The position numbers were made by a program, and so were the translations under genes. Shown one piece after another: positions 43,491 to 56,459 of a stretch of 64,000 nucleotides of DNA. The first letter of the stretch is position 1. Each line of letters begins with the position of its first letter. The notes under the pieces are model-generated. The model ran no database searches and had not been told where the DNA came from. It saw only the letters and a list, made by a program, of their open reading frames with translations. Source of the stretch: Fulvia fulva (lineage: Eukaryota; Ascomycota; Dothideomycetes; Mycosphaerellales; Mycosphaerellaceae); contig NC_063019.1 of assembly GCF_020509005.1 (NCBI RefSeq), positions 2,170,001 to 2,234,000 on the forward strand. The letters run 5' to 3'.

Positions 43491-46400
43491 CCGATAACTA
43501 GCCTCGATACGCTTAGCATTATCTAGTATAACGTTAACTATAGTAAGGATATAGTCTAGAACCATTTCCTATACGGGGCGGACCCGCGCGTCTACTACGT
43601 CCTTATAATCTAGGAGCTATAGATTAACCCGTACTATAATAGACTAACGACCTATAAGTTACTAGGCTATACGATATACCTACGAGGCGACGGTAGACCC
43701 CGTACGTACTTCTATATTAGCAAGGACATACTAGAATCCGACTAGGAGGTAGTGTACTACGTAGACGAAGAAGGCGGGGGCGATATGACCTCCCTCTACG
43801 TAGGTAGTACCTAGATACATAACCTATATATATAACCGCTAGCCTCGAGGTCTAGCCGCGACCTAGGGGTCTATAGACACCTAGACAGTACGCTTAAGAG
43901 ACAAGGGTGCCACATCGTAGTAGGAGACTTTAATATATACTACCCTTCCTAGGAAAGCCTTATATAGCCGCACCCTATAGCCGACGAAGTACTAGACTTA
44001 ATAGCGAGCAACGTAATTGCCCTTAATACCCCGAAGGACCTAGGCACCTAGAAGAGAGGGGGACTCTAAGGCACGATCGACCTCTCCTAGATCTTAGATA
44101 GCTACTACTATACGGTAACCTACTATAGGATCGAACATAAACTCGAGGCGTCGTTAGACTATATACTAGTTAGGACCTCTATTACGACATAGATATAACG
44201 TATACTAGCGAGAACCCCTAAGCTAAACTAGGGAAAGGCCTACTAGGCTAACATCTAGGCGTACCTCGATAACTCTAAGAGGCTAGTCCAGATCGCGTAG
44301 TAGCAATATAATAGTAAAGACGAGATAGACGAAGCAGTCTAGGGGTTGATAGACCAAATAAGAAAAGCGACCTTACTTTACGTTCCGCTTGCCTAACTAA
44401 CAATATAGTCTAAACTATACTAGACGCCGGAGTACACTACGGTAGTAAGAGAAGCAAGGAGAGCCCGCCGGGTATAGACGAGCAGCTATAGCGAGGAGGC
44501 CTAGAACGTATATAGGGAGGTATACTAACAGAAGAAAGCTATAATACGAAGGGAGAAAGCAGTCGGCTAGAGGGCTATAGTAGAAGAAATCGCCGGTAAG
44601 CTAGAGAGGATATAGAAGCTAGCGAAATGGGCCCGACAGGACCCTATATAGGGCCCCTCCTTCTCTATCCTAGCGCTATAATCGCCTAGTAGCCCGGTTA
44701 GCGACCCCGAGGCCAAGGCGCGTCTACTAGCTAGTAAGTTCTTCCCGCCCCTAGTCGAGGCTGATCTAAGCGATATAAACAGCTCTACTCCCCTAGCCCC
44801 TAGTATCGCGGTCTAATAGGAGGTGTCCGAGGGAGAAGTTGCCGCTATACTAAGGAAGTTGCCGGCGAAGAAAGCCCCGGGGCCGGATAGGATCCTAAAC
44901 GAGCTACTAAAGAAGTGTAGAGATCAACTAGCCCTAGTAGTTATAGCGATCTTTAACGCCTACCTACAGACCGGGTACTACCCGATAGCTTTTAAACAAT
45001 CGACGACAGTGGTCCTACGTAAGCCGTAGAAGGAAGACTATACGTAGGTGAAGTCGTACCGCCTAATTGCGCTCCTTAACACTCTTAGGAAGGCGCTTAA
45101 GAAGCTGGTTATAACGAGACTCTCCGAGGCGGTAGAGGAGTACTCCCTACTCCCGGACACCTAGATAGGTACGCGCCTATAGCGATCGACGCTATCCGCG
45201 ATAGAACTTATCACCTCTTAGGTAAAGGCTATCTAGTATAAGAATAGGGACAAGGTGGCTTCCTTACTTAGCCTAGACATATCGGGAGCCTTTGACTACG
45301 TGTTATACCCGCGGCTACTCTATATCCTAAGGTCGAAAGGACTCCCTAAGTGGCTTGTCAACTTCGTACGGTCCTACCTCTAAAACCGTAGTACGTCGAT
45401 CCTAGTCGGCTAGTATAGAAGCCTATTTTAAGTAGTCTATACTAGAATCCCGTAAGGCTTAACGCTAGTACCTATTCTGTTTCTCTTCTTTATAACGACG
45501 CTACTCCTAGCCCTAGAATCCTAGAACACCGCTACGAGCGGCTTCGTAGACGACATGAACATCCTAGCGTAGTCCTCCTCGACTAAGGAGAACTATAGGC
45601 TACTAGAAGAGAAGCACAAGATCTACGAGGACTAGGCTAGGAGGCACGGGGCTCGGTTTGCTCAGAAAAGTACAATCTAATACACTTTACGCGCCGGCCA
45701 CGGTTCTAGAATATATAAGCTTCTATATAGATATAGGGGTACACGACTAACCCGGCGAATTAGCTTAGGATCCTCGGACTATAGGTAGACCCGGCGCTAC
45801 GGTAGAGGAAGTACGTATAGGTAATATTACGGAAAACTAAACAGAATATAGTATTATACTAGAGGCTTACTACGTCTATATAGGGGGCGGACTTTCGGTA
45901 GTTACGACTTCTATATACGGCTATTATACGGCTAGTCCTTACCTATAGTAGCTAAGTATAGTCCTTAGGCGAGAGGGCCTACCTATTTAAGGGACTCGTC
46001 GCGCCGCTAGCGAAGATCTAAAACTAATGCCTAAGGAAGGTTACCGGGGTATATAAGTCGATACTAATAAGGATACTTAAGTACGAGACCGCTATACCGC
46101 CGATCGACCTATATATCTAGAGACTACGGACCTCCTACTTAGGCAAGTCGGCACAGTACCTAGTATAGAAGGTCATCGCTAGTATAGTCGTAAGGGCCCG
46201 CGAATTAGTACTAGCGTATAGGGGCATTCGACCCGGAACCGAGCCGAACTACCGGGTAAGGGACGAATAGCTAGCAATATAATAGGAAGGTAAGAAATTG
46301 TTTATAGAGCAACTATAGAAAGAGAGGTAGAACAACTAGGTTGTAGGGTATAGTAGACGCCCTTAGCTAGCGGGACAACCTAAGGAATAGTTAGCTACAA

Positions 46401-46810
46401 AATCCGCGGTCAAGTACCCCCCGAAGCTTATCTACTACCGCCTTACGAGGGTATAGAGTAGTATAGCAACCTAACTACGAAGCGAACACATCGGCCTCTA
46501 GGGGTACCTATTATAGAGGAAGGTTCTAGGATACACGAATACTAGCTGCCCCTACGGCTATCGCTCCTAGAACGTACGGTACGTACTCCTCGTCTGTTCG
46601 AGGTAGTCGCTAGGAAGGGGGGAGTAGATAGCAAAGGCGAGGAACCGGACGATTAGGGCACTTCTTAATAACGCTAAGGACCTACGGCGCATTACGAACT
46701 AGATACTAGAGAAGGGCTAGCTAGAACAGTACCGCCTAGTAGGAGTAGTGTAGGAAGAGAGGATACGACGTAGCGCGACGAGACCGGCTAGGAGCGGGGG
46801 CTAACGGGGT
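43490..46810 (+). pseudogene. LINE-B ORF2 (endonuclease-reverse transcriptase) relic
   Basis: Endonuclease blocks: an IQEL-x-INPYYN segment near 43605, VVGDFNIYYP near 43920 and TIDLS near 44075. RT: an open 68-codon stretch at 44823-45029 with AKKAPGPDRILNELLKK and STTVVLRKP, then SLDISGAFDYV near 45270 and GFVDD near 45540. The C-terminal Cys/His region lies near 46545-46600. Broken by many TAG codons. Confidence 0.85.
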
Positions 46811-46984
46811 AGTGACATAGACTACGTACGTTTAGAGGGAAAGCTAAACTAGACAAGGAGTAGTCGGGGGCGGGAAGGGTTTTCACCTATTCGGGTTTCC
46901 CTTTATACATAACAATAGATATATACCTATATAGGCCGGATAGGGTCCTAGAACAGGGGAATGACAAATCTATCTATCTATCTA

Positions 46985-47810
46985 TATACCGAATACGACC
47001 GTATCTATAAGATGCTACGAAGTGAAGAGCTTGTTATATAGAAAATGGTAGCAGATCTTAAGAGTAAGAAGGATTACGACCTAGCTAAGTTATAAGAGCT
47101 AGAGAAGAAATATAAGGAAGCTAATAACCTATATAAGCAGTTTAGCGAGATCTATAAGAAGGAGAAGAAGAAGGCACAAGATGCTAAGGCGAAGAACTAG
47201 GCCCTATAACAAGAAGTCGATAACCTAAAGGCTCGGCTTAAGGTAGGAGATACTATATAGAACGGAGGTAGGGGCCGCTTAGGCCGCCGACCCTCTCGTT
47301 CCCGCCTACGCGAGACCTTACTTAAGTAGCTATTACGTAGGTATCGCGAAGCTACTAGTAGAGGTAGTAGTAGTAGTAATGACGATAGAGACGACGATAA
47401 CCGTAGTAATAATAGCCGAGGACGTAATAACGACCCTCCGCGACTAGGACCTAATAATAATAGTCGTTACTCGAGAATACGTAATACCCGTACCTAGACA
47501 CTACTAGTTAACCTTCTAGAACGTCTCTTTACTATTAACCGTACCCTTACTCGTAGTATAGAGATCGGTAAGGGTGTGCCTAACCCTAAGCACTTTAAGA
47601 ACGATAACGACCATAATTTCGATAGCTAGTATAGTAGTGTTCTCCTAAAGCTAACTATAGTAACCTTCCGTACTAAGGTAGATAGTCTACGCTTCGTATA
47701 TAGGTAGAGGTAAGGTAATCCTTAGCGAAGTATTAAGCCGAGGATCTCTATACCTAGACAGTAGTCCTTTAACGAGTTTAAGACTAGAGAAGAGTTATTA
47801 GATTAGATAA
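46985..47810 (+). pseudogene. Chromovirus family 1 gag fragment
   Basis: RIP-altered match to 34738-35565 of the intact element (coiled coil, Gly/Ser-rich stretch and capsid domain). Cut on the left by LINE-B and on the right by Copia-2. Confidence 0.9.
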
Positions 47811-48044
47811 TATTAAGAATATATAGGCCGTAGGACAAGCATATAGGTGTAGGTATGTTATATAACTAGATCACGTGACTAGGGTTTGCTAGCCTATAGG
47901 CTAGTAAGTATCCGGACACCTAGTATCTACCTATACTAACACCGGCGATACTATATATAGATACACGCTATCCTATTAGGTCCTTCTTCGTCTTTTGTAT
48001 AATCCGCCGTCTTCTACTACTACGTAACTCGTATCTATTTAATA
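47811..48044 (+). repeat. Copia-2 5' LTR
   Basis: 234 bp, same length and sequence as the Copia-1 LTRs with RIP changes. The following 48045-48056 repeats the GGTTATAAGCCC primer site. Confidence 0.9.
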
Positions 48045-48539
48045 GGTTATAAGCCCGGGTTAGTAACTCGGTATTTCACCCTCGACAAAGTCGTATTAGA
48101 GTTATTCCGCTTTAGAACAAAAGGAAGGCAGACTAGAGGCCGTACCCGCCTTATATAGGAAGCTATAGCCGTGCTATAGGTGTATATAAGACGTAAAAGA
48201 GCCTAGTAAGGTACTATTAGACTCCGAGTTAGGGAGCCTATACTAATACCTTAGACAAGTAGGCGAGCTTACTAAGAAGAGTCGCTCTCCGGACATCGCG
48301 TTCGTATCGACTGACTATTTATTCTAAGAGAGCCGTAGTGTCTTAGAGACCCCCTCTACTAAGAGAGTTACGCTATAGTGTCTTAGTACTAATACGATTC
48401 TTCGACTTTCCTCCCCTTCCCGGCGGATAGCTATCCTCTCCGCTATTAACCTCGCGTTCGTTTTATCCCATTTCGATCCGATCGCGTACGACCGAATACA
48501 TCCTTTTACCTAAGGGTAGCTAACCTGTCCCTTAACTTA

Positions 48540-51500
48540 CAAAAAATAGAGAACGAGACTAGGTTTATAAGAAAGAGAGCAGCATCTCTTCTAATAAGAG
48601 AGAACTACGAAACATAGTTTAAGCTAATAAGAATACACCTAGTATTAAAGCAGGTTGACTAGGTCCTCGAAGACATCATTACGGACATTCCCGCTACAAC
48701 CCTATCTATAGCGACACCCTCTATATTATCGGAGTCATCCCTTCATTTAGATCAAGCGATAAGGAAGGCATCGTATAGACGGCACAATGTAACGGCCCTA
48801 TATAAGATATATATCTGTCTGTCGACAGATAATTAAGAGATGATATACGAGATCCGGTATACGAAGGAGTTATAGGAATAGGCTAAAGCTAAATATAAGA
48901 GAAGACTTCTAGCTACTAGAAAAAGTTTGCTTTAGCAATACACCAATTTCGTGATAATAGAGTACTAGTCAATAGATGACGCCTAGTAGGAGCTTAGCTC
49001 AATTATAAGGAGGGCTATTTCAATCTCGCCTTAGTTCTAAGACATCAAGACTAAGGACAGAAAGATCTAGCAACTCTTAGTAGCTCTACTAGACTTATTT
49101 AGCTCAATTCGCGATGCAATTGATGCCTAGGTGAATCTCTTACTACAAGACATTCTTATAATCCTTAGGGAGAAGCAGGAATCAATAATTTATTAAGGGA
49201 TAGCTATGTTCGCTAAGAAGGGTTTCTAGGGCAAGCTTACGTACTATCTCTATAATAGTGACTATTTTATAAGCAAGTGCCTATACCTTTCTATAGCTCA
49301 GTAGGCTATTAGGAATAAGGACAAACTAGCTAGGGTTACCTACCCTACTAAGAGATAACCGTTACTACCTCGTAGGAGGTTATTATTACTAAACCTTCGT
49401 GATGTCCTTAAGGTAATAACGGACCTTACAAAGTAGATAAAGGAGAGCCGCGAGCTAAAGGCCTCCTCTAGTAAGCCTATAAGGGCCTATACGACCTAGG
49501 AAGATGTATTAGACTCTAAGATTCTATTAGAACATGATAATGTTGATGACGTTGCCTATTCTACTATAGAAGCCAAAGGTAAGTACCCCTCGTCCGAGTG
49601 GTTACTTAACTCTTATACATCATTATATATGACTGACTAAGATTCACTATTTAGGACACTAAAGCCTCTTTAAAAGAGGAAGTAGATCAAGGTTAGGGGT
49701 GGCTATCTATAAGCTATATATATAGGAAGTGTAGTAATAGGTAGTCCTTCTAGATAGCATATTGTCTTAGAAAATGTCCTGTTTGTTCCTAGCCTTAGAG
49801 TTAGTCTTGTTTCGTAGAATTAGTTTAGCTAATAGTTTGCTATCTAACCACCTAGTTTCACCCTAAAATCCTTGTCTAGTAAACCCGTTGTCTAGACTAA
49901 ACTTCGAGGAGGAGTACCGTTTATCTACTCGATCTCGGAAATTCTTAAGCTATAGTATACTAGTATACTCTCTTAAGAACGTAACGGTACCGCTATAGCT
50001 AACACTAAGTCCGAAGATTAGTAGGAGCTATAGTATAGAAGATGTGTACACCTTAGCAAGGGACTACTAAGAAACCTATATAGAGTTACTAATAAGAAAG
50101 ATCCTATTCCTGTTCCTTCTAAACACTAGAGTTATAAGGTCTGCTCCCTTATAAACATAAGGAAGTTTAAAGGACCTACTATAGAGAGGAAAGGGGAGAG
50201 GCTGGCCCTCATCTCTATTGACATCTATAGGCCTTTTCAGGGCGTAGTCTCTAGGCTAGGATATAAATATTGGCTTAAGATTATAGACAACTTCTCTAGG
50301 AAGAAGTGGGTAATCCCTTTAAAGGCTAGGAGCGACGCTCCTATAGCCCTACGGGATTAGAAGGTCTAGGCAGAACGGTAGTCAAGGTGCTTTCTATCTA
50401 CGATCCGTAGTAATAGTATAAAGGAAATTCTCGCCATACTAAAAGAGTAGGAGAAGGAGTTTAGCACTTAGATAGACATAACTAATGCCTACAACTCTCT
50501 TCAAAATAGACCTATAGAAAGGTCAATTCAAGCCTCTAAGAATATAGTCCGGGCTATACTTAAAGACTCTAGTATGCTAGTTAAGTTCTAGCTAGAAGCC
50601 TTATAAGTACAGACTGTGATCAGAAACAGACTGCCTAATAGTCCGATTATTGATAGTATTGCTCTTTTACTAGAAGAAGCCTTTACTAGCTAAGTACCGT
50701 CAGTCGACCATTTCCGCGTCTAGGGATACAAAGCTATAGTCTATATAGACCTAAGAGCCTAACCTTAAGGCTTAAGGAGAGACAAGTTAATAAACCGAGG
50801 AAAAGAAGCCGTGTTTATAGGCTACTTAGAAAACACTACAAAACAATAGCTGTTCTAGGATTCCGACATAAAAGCAATAAAAGCGTATAGTCACGTCGAC
50901 TAGTTTGAAAATAAGAAGGGAGGAGATATAGATCTTGGTATCACCTTTACTAACTAGCCGAGTCGAGCGCTATAGCGTAATCCTATTAGGAGGAAGCCCT
51001 TTAGGGCGAAATTTTCCGATAGGGGATTATTAGAGACACCGTTACGAAGGCTAGGAGAAAATATTAAGGCGGTTTTAACACTATCGAAGGCCGATAACGG
51101 TGGATCTATACAGAACCTACCCAAGTCATTAACACTATAGCAACCGCTCTTTATACAACTTCCCCCTCCCCTAAAGGACATTAGGGAATACTAGAAGTTT
51201 AGAGATCAGGGTACTCTAATAAAAGAAAAAGAAGATGTCGTTCAGTTCGACCCATCCGAACACCTAGCGCTACCTTAGGTTATAGGCAACAAGAGGTCAA
51301 GGGGGAACGGAGATAATAACTCTAAAGAGTATAAGGCCAAATACTATAAGGCTCTTATCGCCTAGATGTTCTATCTAGACCCTATAATAAGCTAGGTAGA
51401 GGAGATTCTAAACGACGTAGAAGAATATACATTTGCTACTATTAGGCAGGCTATAGCCTATTAGTAGGAAGTGCTAATCCTAAAGTCCTATAAAGTAGCC

Positions 51501-52874
51501 GTAGGAGACCCCGAATAGGGACATATATAGAGAGAGGCAATCGAGAACGAACTTATTGCCTTAGTAAGCAACAACACCTAGGAAGCAGTTGTACCGCCAA
51601 AGGGTACGAATCTAATTACTTCTAGGTGGGTCTTTAATATGAAAAGAATAATTAGTAGAGCTATTAAGAAGTTCAAGGCAAGACTAGTTATAAGAGGGTT
51701 TTTACAGAAATATAGGGTTGACTTCGAAGAGACCTTTGTACCTACTATTAGACATAATACTCTCCGAGTATTCATAGTAGTAGTATATAAGAGAGATCTC
51801 GAGATGTACCTAGTAGATGTGAATAATGCTTTTACCTAAAGTAGCCTTCTTAAAGACATCTATATAATCCTACCCCTAGGAGTTGAAGTACCTCTAAATA
51901 TAGTGTTTAAGGTCCTACGAAGCCGTTATAGGCTTAAGTAAGCAGCTAGAGACTGGAACAAGCTCTATGTTACGAAGCTAGAGAAGATTAGATTTACCTA
52001 GTCCTAGGTAGATCTATACCTACTTATCTATACGGATAGAGACCTTATAGTCCTTACCTATATAGATGACATACCTATTATAGCTCCAAAGCTATTAGAT
52101 GTTCAGTAGTTTAAGGCTAAGCTTAGAAAAGTGTTTAAGATTAAAGATCTTAGTAAACCTACGAAGATCCTTAGAATAAGGATTATAAGAGACAGGGCCT
52201 AAGGCACTTTAAAGCTTAATTAAGGACACTATATCTACGCTAACTTAGCTAAGATGAACATAGCTAGAGAGAAGGCTACGCTAACCTACTTACCTATAGA
52301 GAGCTATAAGCATTTAGTACCTACGGCACCTATAGATAAGAGGTGTAACAAACAGGATTACTAGAGCTATAATAGTACCTAGATATAGCTAATGACAATG
52401 ACAAGGCTAGACTTAGCATTCCCCCTTAGAAGAATTAGCTCATTTGTTACTAATCCCTCGTAGTAGTATATAAAGGCTTTAAAGAAGCTCTCCCGATACC
52501 TACGGTCGTACCTAGACCTAGGTCTTATATATAGAAAGGGAGGGGGCAATCTCTAGGGATACTCGGACTCTAACTACGCTATAGACACAGTGGATAGAGT
52601 CTCAATTCTAGGATACGTGTGGTTCCTTTATAGATCACCTATGTCCTAGATAAGTAGGAAGTAGAAGTCTGTTATAACATTAATAATAGAAGCTAAGTTC
52701 ATAGCTATAAACGTAGCCGTAAAGTAGTCACAATTTCTTGCTGCTGTCCTTAGGGAAATGGGGTGCCTAGAACTAGTAGGAAAGAGCTCTTTCTAGCCGA
52801 GTGTAAGGGTAAGCAAGGGCACTATTAACGAGCTAAGGCTAGTCAAGCTTATAGGTAATAACTAAGCCGCTTTA
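48540..52874 (+). pseudogene. Copia-2 polyprotein relic
   Basis: Gag with decayed knuckle near 49235-49275, protease near 49590, integrase about 49950-50900, RT about 51570-52400 with YIDDIPI near 52055-52085, and RNase H from about 52540. An open stretch at 51639-51839 keeps the RT block RGFLQKY and YLVDVNNAFT. Numerous TAG codons. Confidence 0.85.
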
Positions 52875-53072
52875 ATAGATAGATAGATAATTCATTTACC
52901 CGTTATGGTGCCCTCCGGCCCATACGGGTTTATGTCTATATATGTTACTGCATAAGGTAGGAAACCTATTCCTAGGTAAAAACCTCCTCTCCTTCTCTAA
53001 TAGCTTCCTTGCCATGAGTTCTCAGTTTTCCTTCCATTAGGGTGCACTAGTGTCATGGTGGTTAGCCTCTGA
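52875..53072 (-). other. LINE-A 3' UTR and TATC-repeat tail
   Basis: Non-coding, ending in a TATC microsatellite in place of poly(A). The same terminus occurs at 16340-16460, bounded there by a TSD. Confidence 0.8.
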
Positions 53073-56000
53073 CTACCTTGTCTGCAACCCTAGAGTTGTC
53101 CCCCTCTTCCTGCTCTCCTCCTCCTTCTTTCTCTCCTCAATCCATCTCTCTGTTTCCCTAGTAAGAGAGAACTGCTCCAAAAATCCTTGGTGGATGATCC
53201 ACCTTGTAATTCTCTGGAGGTCTCCCTTATTGCTGATCATGGCTTGGAAGTTTCTGTTCCTTGCCCTTGCCCTCCATTCACCTCTCCCTGTACTCCATTC
53301 TTTGCAAACCAGAAGTCTATGTTCGACATTCTGGGACAGGTAGCCGCATGGGCAACTCTTGTCTTCGATACCTGGGACTTTTCTCTGATGCAGGTATGCC
53401 CTGACTCCGATGTGTTCAGAGCGGATTTGTATTGCTATGCTTGCTTCTGACCTGGTCAGGTCTGAGTACAGTAGGTAGTTGTGGCTACCAAACTGTTGGA
53501 GTGCCTTTGGGGTTCCTGGCCTCTGTGGGGTTCTTGTCCATTCAGTCTTCCAGAGGAGTCCTGCCATCCTTTCAGCTAGAGACTGTTGCTTCTTCCCTTG
53601 GCTGGCTGCTGATCCTCTCCCTTGAGCCCTTCTGTCCTGTTCCTGCTGGGCTAGGTGCAGCTGTTCTGTTAGTTCTTTGAACTTCTGCAGGTCCTGCTGC
53701 TTCTGTGGGGCTGGATTGGGTCTTGCTTGTCTGTGCCTTCTTGTGCACTGGCTCCTGATTTTGTTGACTGCCTTCTGGATTACTAGCTGGGCTGGGTATG
53801 CAGACGTCTTTCCTGCATACTGGTATCTCAACCCTTGAAGGTAGAGCTTGGCTGGTGGGGAGCCAGACTCCATTTCGACCACCCTTGTTGGAGTTGACTT
53901 GTATGCTCCAAGCACCTTTTTCAGACAGGAGGCTTGGGCTCTGCTGATGGGATCTGCAATTCTCTTTGGGATCTTGTCTTGGGCTGACCAGATCTGGGCT
54001 CCATATAGCATGGCTGGCTTCACAATGGCCTTGTACATAACCTTTGCTTTCGCAAATGTGGCTCCCCATGTGGAGGCTGTAAGCCTGTCAATTGATTGCC
54101 TGTTGTTGTCTGCTCTTGCCTGTGCTTTCTTGACCTGTGGTCCCCAGCTGAGCTTTGGATCCATCCATATTCCTAGCACCCTTAATTCACTTGAGGGTTC
54201 TGTTGTGTGTCCCTGAATAGTGATTGGGGCTTGCATATTGTGTCTGTTTCTGGCTCTACTGAAGTGGATGAGTTGATACTTTTCTGGGGCAAATCTGGCT
54301 CCATGTTTCCTGGCCCATTCCTCACATTCCTTGTGTTTCTTCTGCAAGTTTCTGCAGTTCTCTTCTGTGCTGTCTGACCAGGCTAGGATGTTTGTGTCAT
54401 CTACAAACCCTGAGGCTGATGTGTTTCTGGAGTTTAGCTTTGCTGGCAGGTCTGCCATAAAGAGGAGAAACAGGATTGGAGACATTGTTGATCCCTGTGG
54501 GATTCCTGTCTCTGTAGGCATGCTGTCAGATTTGTATCTGCCCAGTCTTGGTCTTGTGGTTCTGCCTTTGAGGAACGACTAGATGAACTGGACTGTCCAG
54601 TTAGGGATAGCCTTCTGTTTCAGGATGTGGATCAGCCTCTGGTGTGAGACATTGTCAAAGGCTCCTGATATGTCCAGTGAGAGGAGTGTGGCTGCTTTGT
54701 TGTTCCCAAAGTGCCACAGGGTCTTGATCTGCTCTGTGATAAGTTCCACAGCTGTTAGTGTTGATCTTTGTTTCCTGCCTCCCATCTGTTCTTTAGGAAG
54801 GATTCCATGTTCTTCAGCTAGGTTTGTCAGCCTTTCTGCTATGATCTTTTCCAGGAGTTTGCCTAGTGTGTTGAGCAAGGCAATAGGTCTGTATGCCTTT
54901 AGCTTTGTGTAGTCCTCTTTCTGTGGTTTTCTCAAGACCACAGTCAGTGACTCCTTGAAGTGTTTAGGGCAGTGTCCTTGGGCCATGCACTGTGAAAAGA
55001 TGTTTGACAGTGCAGGGGAGATCTGGTCCTTGCATGTCTTGATGAACAAGTTTGGAATCCCATCTGGTCCTGGGGCCTTGTTTCCTGAGAGTGTCTTAAT
55101 GATGCTCTTGATCTCTCCCTCTCCCACTGTGCAGGATTGCTCTAGTGGTGTTGGATACACACTGCCTTCCAGATCCTGCAGGTCAGCTTCTACCTGTGTG
55201 CCAAAGAAATGTTTCCCCAATGCCTGTGCCTTTCCTGGGAGAGTGTGTTGGATTACTCCTTCCTGGTCTTCAATGTTTGGAAACTGGGGCAGCATGTTTC
55301 TGTCCTGTGTAGGTTGTCTTGCCCACTTTGCTAGTTTCCACATCTTCTCAGGATTCTGGGTAATAGATCCAACTGTTGACCTCCACTCCAGCATCTTGTC
55401 CCTCTTGATCTGGGCCTTCTTGTCTCTGGTTGCTTGGTTGTATCTGTCCCATGCTTCCTGGGAGTGACTCTGGGTAAGGGCTCTCCTGGCCTGCCTGGCT
55501 GCCTTGACCTTCTCTGAGCATTCCTTTGTCCAGAATGGCTTCTGGTACAGTGACTGTTTCTTTTCTCTGGTGTGGGCTGCCGCAGTTTCCTGCATTGTTC
55601 TAACCAGTTCTGCCACTGCTTGGTCTATGTCTAAGGCTGTTTCCAGTCTCCTGGTCTCTAGTCCAGCTAGCTTCTGTTCCAGGTCTTGTCTGATCTGTTC
55701 CCAGTTGGCTGCCTTCCAGGCCAGCTGAGGTTCTAGGTCTCCTTCCTGCTGTGTCTGTGTTTCAAACTCCACCTGAATTGGGAGGTGATCTGATGAGGAC
55801 TCCAAGTCCTGGTTAACCCAGCATCTGGTGACCTTCTGCTGCAGGTCATGTGATGCAAAGCACAGGTCAATGGTGCTTGAGCTTGCTCTCTGTGACCAGG
55901 TAGTTAGGCCCTTTGGGGTAACTAGGTGCATGTTGTTGCTTTGGGTAGTGGAGAGGAGTCTGTTAGCTAGGAAGTGATGGGCAGGTGCAAAGTCTGATCC

Positions 56001-56459
56001 CCATGTAGGATGGTGCAAGTTGAAGTCTCCCAGCACGATGTGTTGGGAGTCACTCTGCAGGATGTCTGGCAGCTGTTGTAGTGTGCCCAGCTGGGTGCTG
56101 CTTCTGGAGCTGGGGGGTGGGTTGTATACACTGTGGATGTGGATGCTGCCTTGGTTGGTGTTGAGTCTGACTGAGGTGATGTCTCCCCCTTCCTGTTGGA
56201 TTTGTTCCCAGCTGTCTGTTGCCATCTCTTTGCTGATGTACATGCATGTTCTAGGGGTGCCTTGTTTGGCTAGGAGTGTGTGATATCTTGGGTCGTTAGC
56301 AGTAGATGGTCTGTTAGATTTGCTGTTGATCCAAGGTTCCTGGACTGCAATAACTAGGTGTTTCTTTGGGTCCAGTGCTTGGAGAAAGCTTCTCTGGACC
56401 TTGTGCTGGCTTTTGTTGACGTTGTACTGGATAGTGGTAAGATTAGGTGTCTCAATCAT
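53073..56459 (-). pseudogene. LINE-A ORF2: endonuclease-reverse transcriptase, one in-frame TAG
   Basis: 1,128 codons from ATG 56459-56457, interrupted only at codon 627 (TAG, 54581-54579), which splits it into open stretches 54579-56459 and 53073-54521. Endonuclease about 1-235: QYNVNKS, VQEPW, VLGDFNLHHPTWGS, STIDLCF, SSDHLPI. RT about 440-760: KAPGPDGIPN, YRPIALLNTLGKL, SLDISGAFDNVS, GIPQGSTMSP and FVDD near 687. A Gln-rich coiled region follows, then a C-terminal Cys/His motif CPCG...EHRLLVC near 1036. I see no RNase H domain. The enzyme nicks target DNA and copies the RNA from that nick. The frame begins in an ATGA overlap with the ORF1 stop. Confidence 0.9.

Larger units (their letters stand above)
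42050..46984 (+). mobile_element. LINE-B, full-length RIP-altered copy
   Basis: Contains the 5' UTR (match to 871-1060), ORF1 relic, ORF2 relic and a TATC tail (46971-46984). It inserted into chromovirus gag DNA that resumes at 46985. CpA/TpG are strongly depleted and the ORF1 start codon has become ATA. Confidence 0.87.
47811..52874 (+). mobile_element. Copia-2, second Copia copy, 3'-truncated
   Basis: Same family as Copia-1 but plus strand. It begins with a 234-bp 5' LTR and ends inside RNase H (the IGDNQAAL block), where LINE-A starts. The 3' LTR is not in the window. RIP-altered over its whole length, including the 3' part that is clean in Copia-1. Confidence 0.9.
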
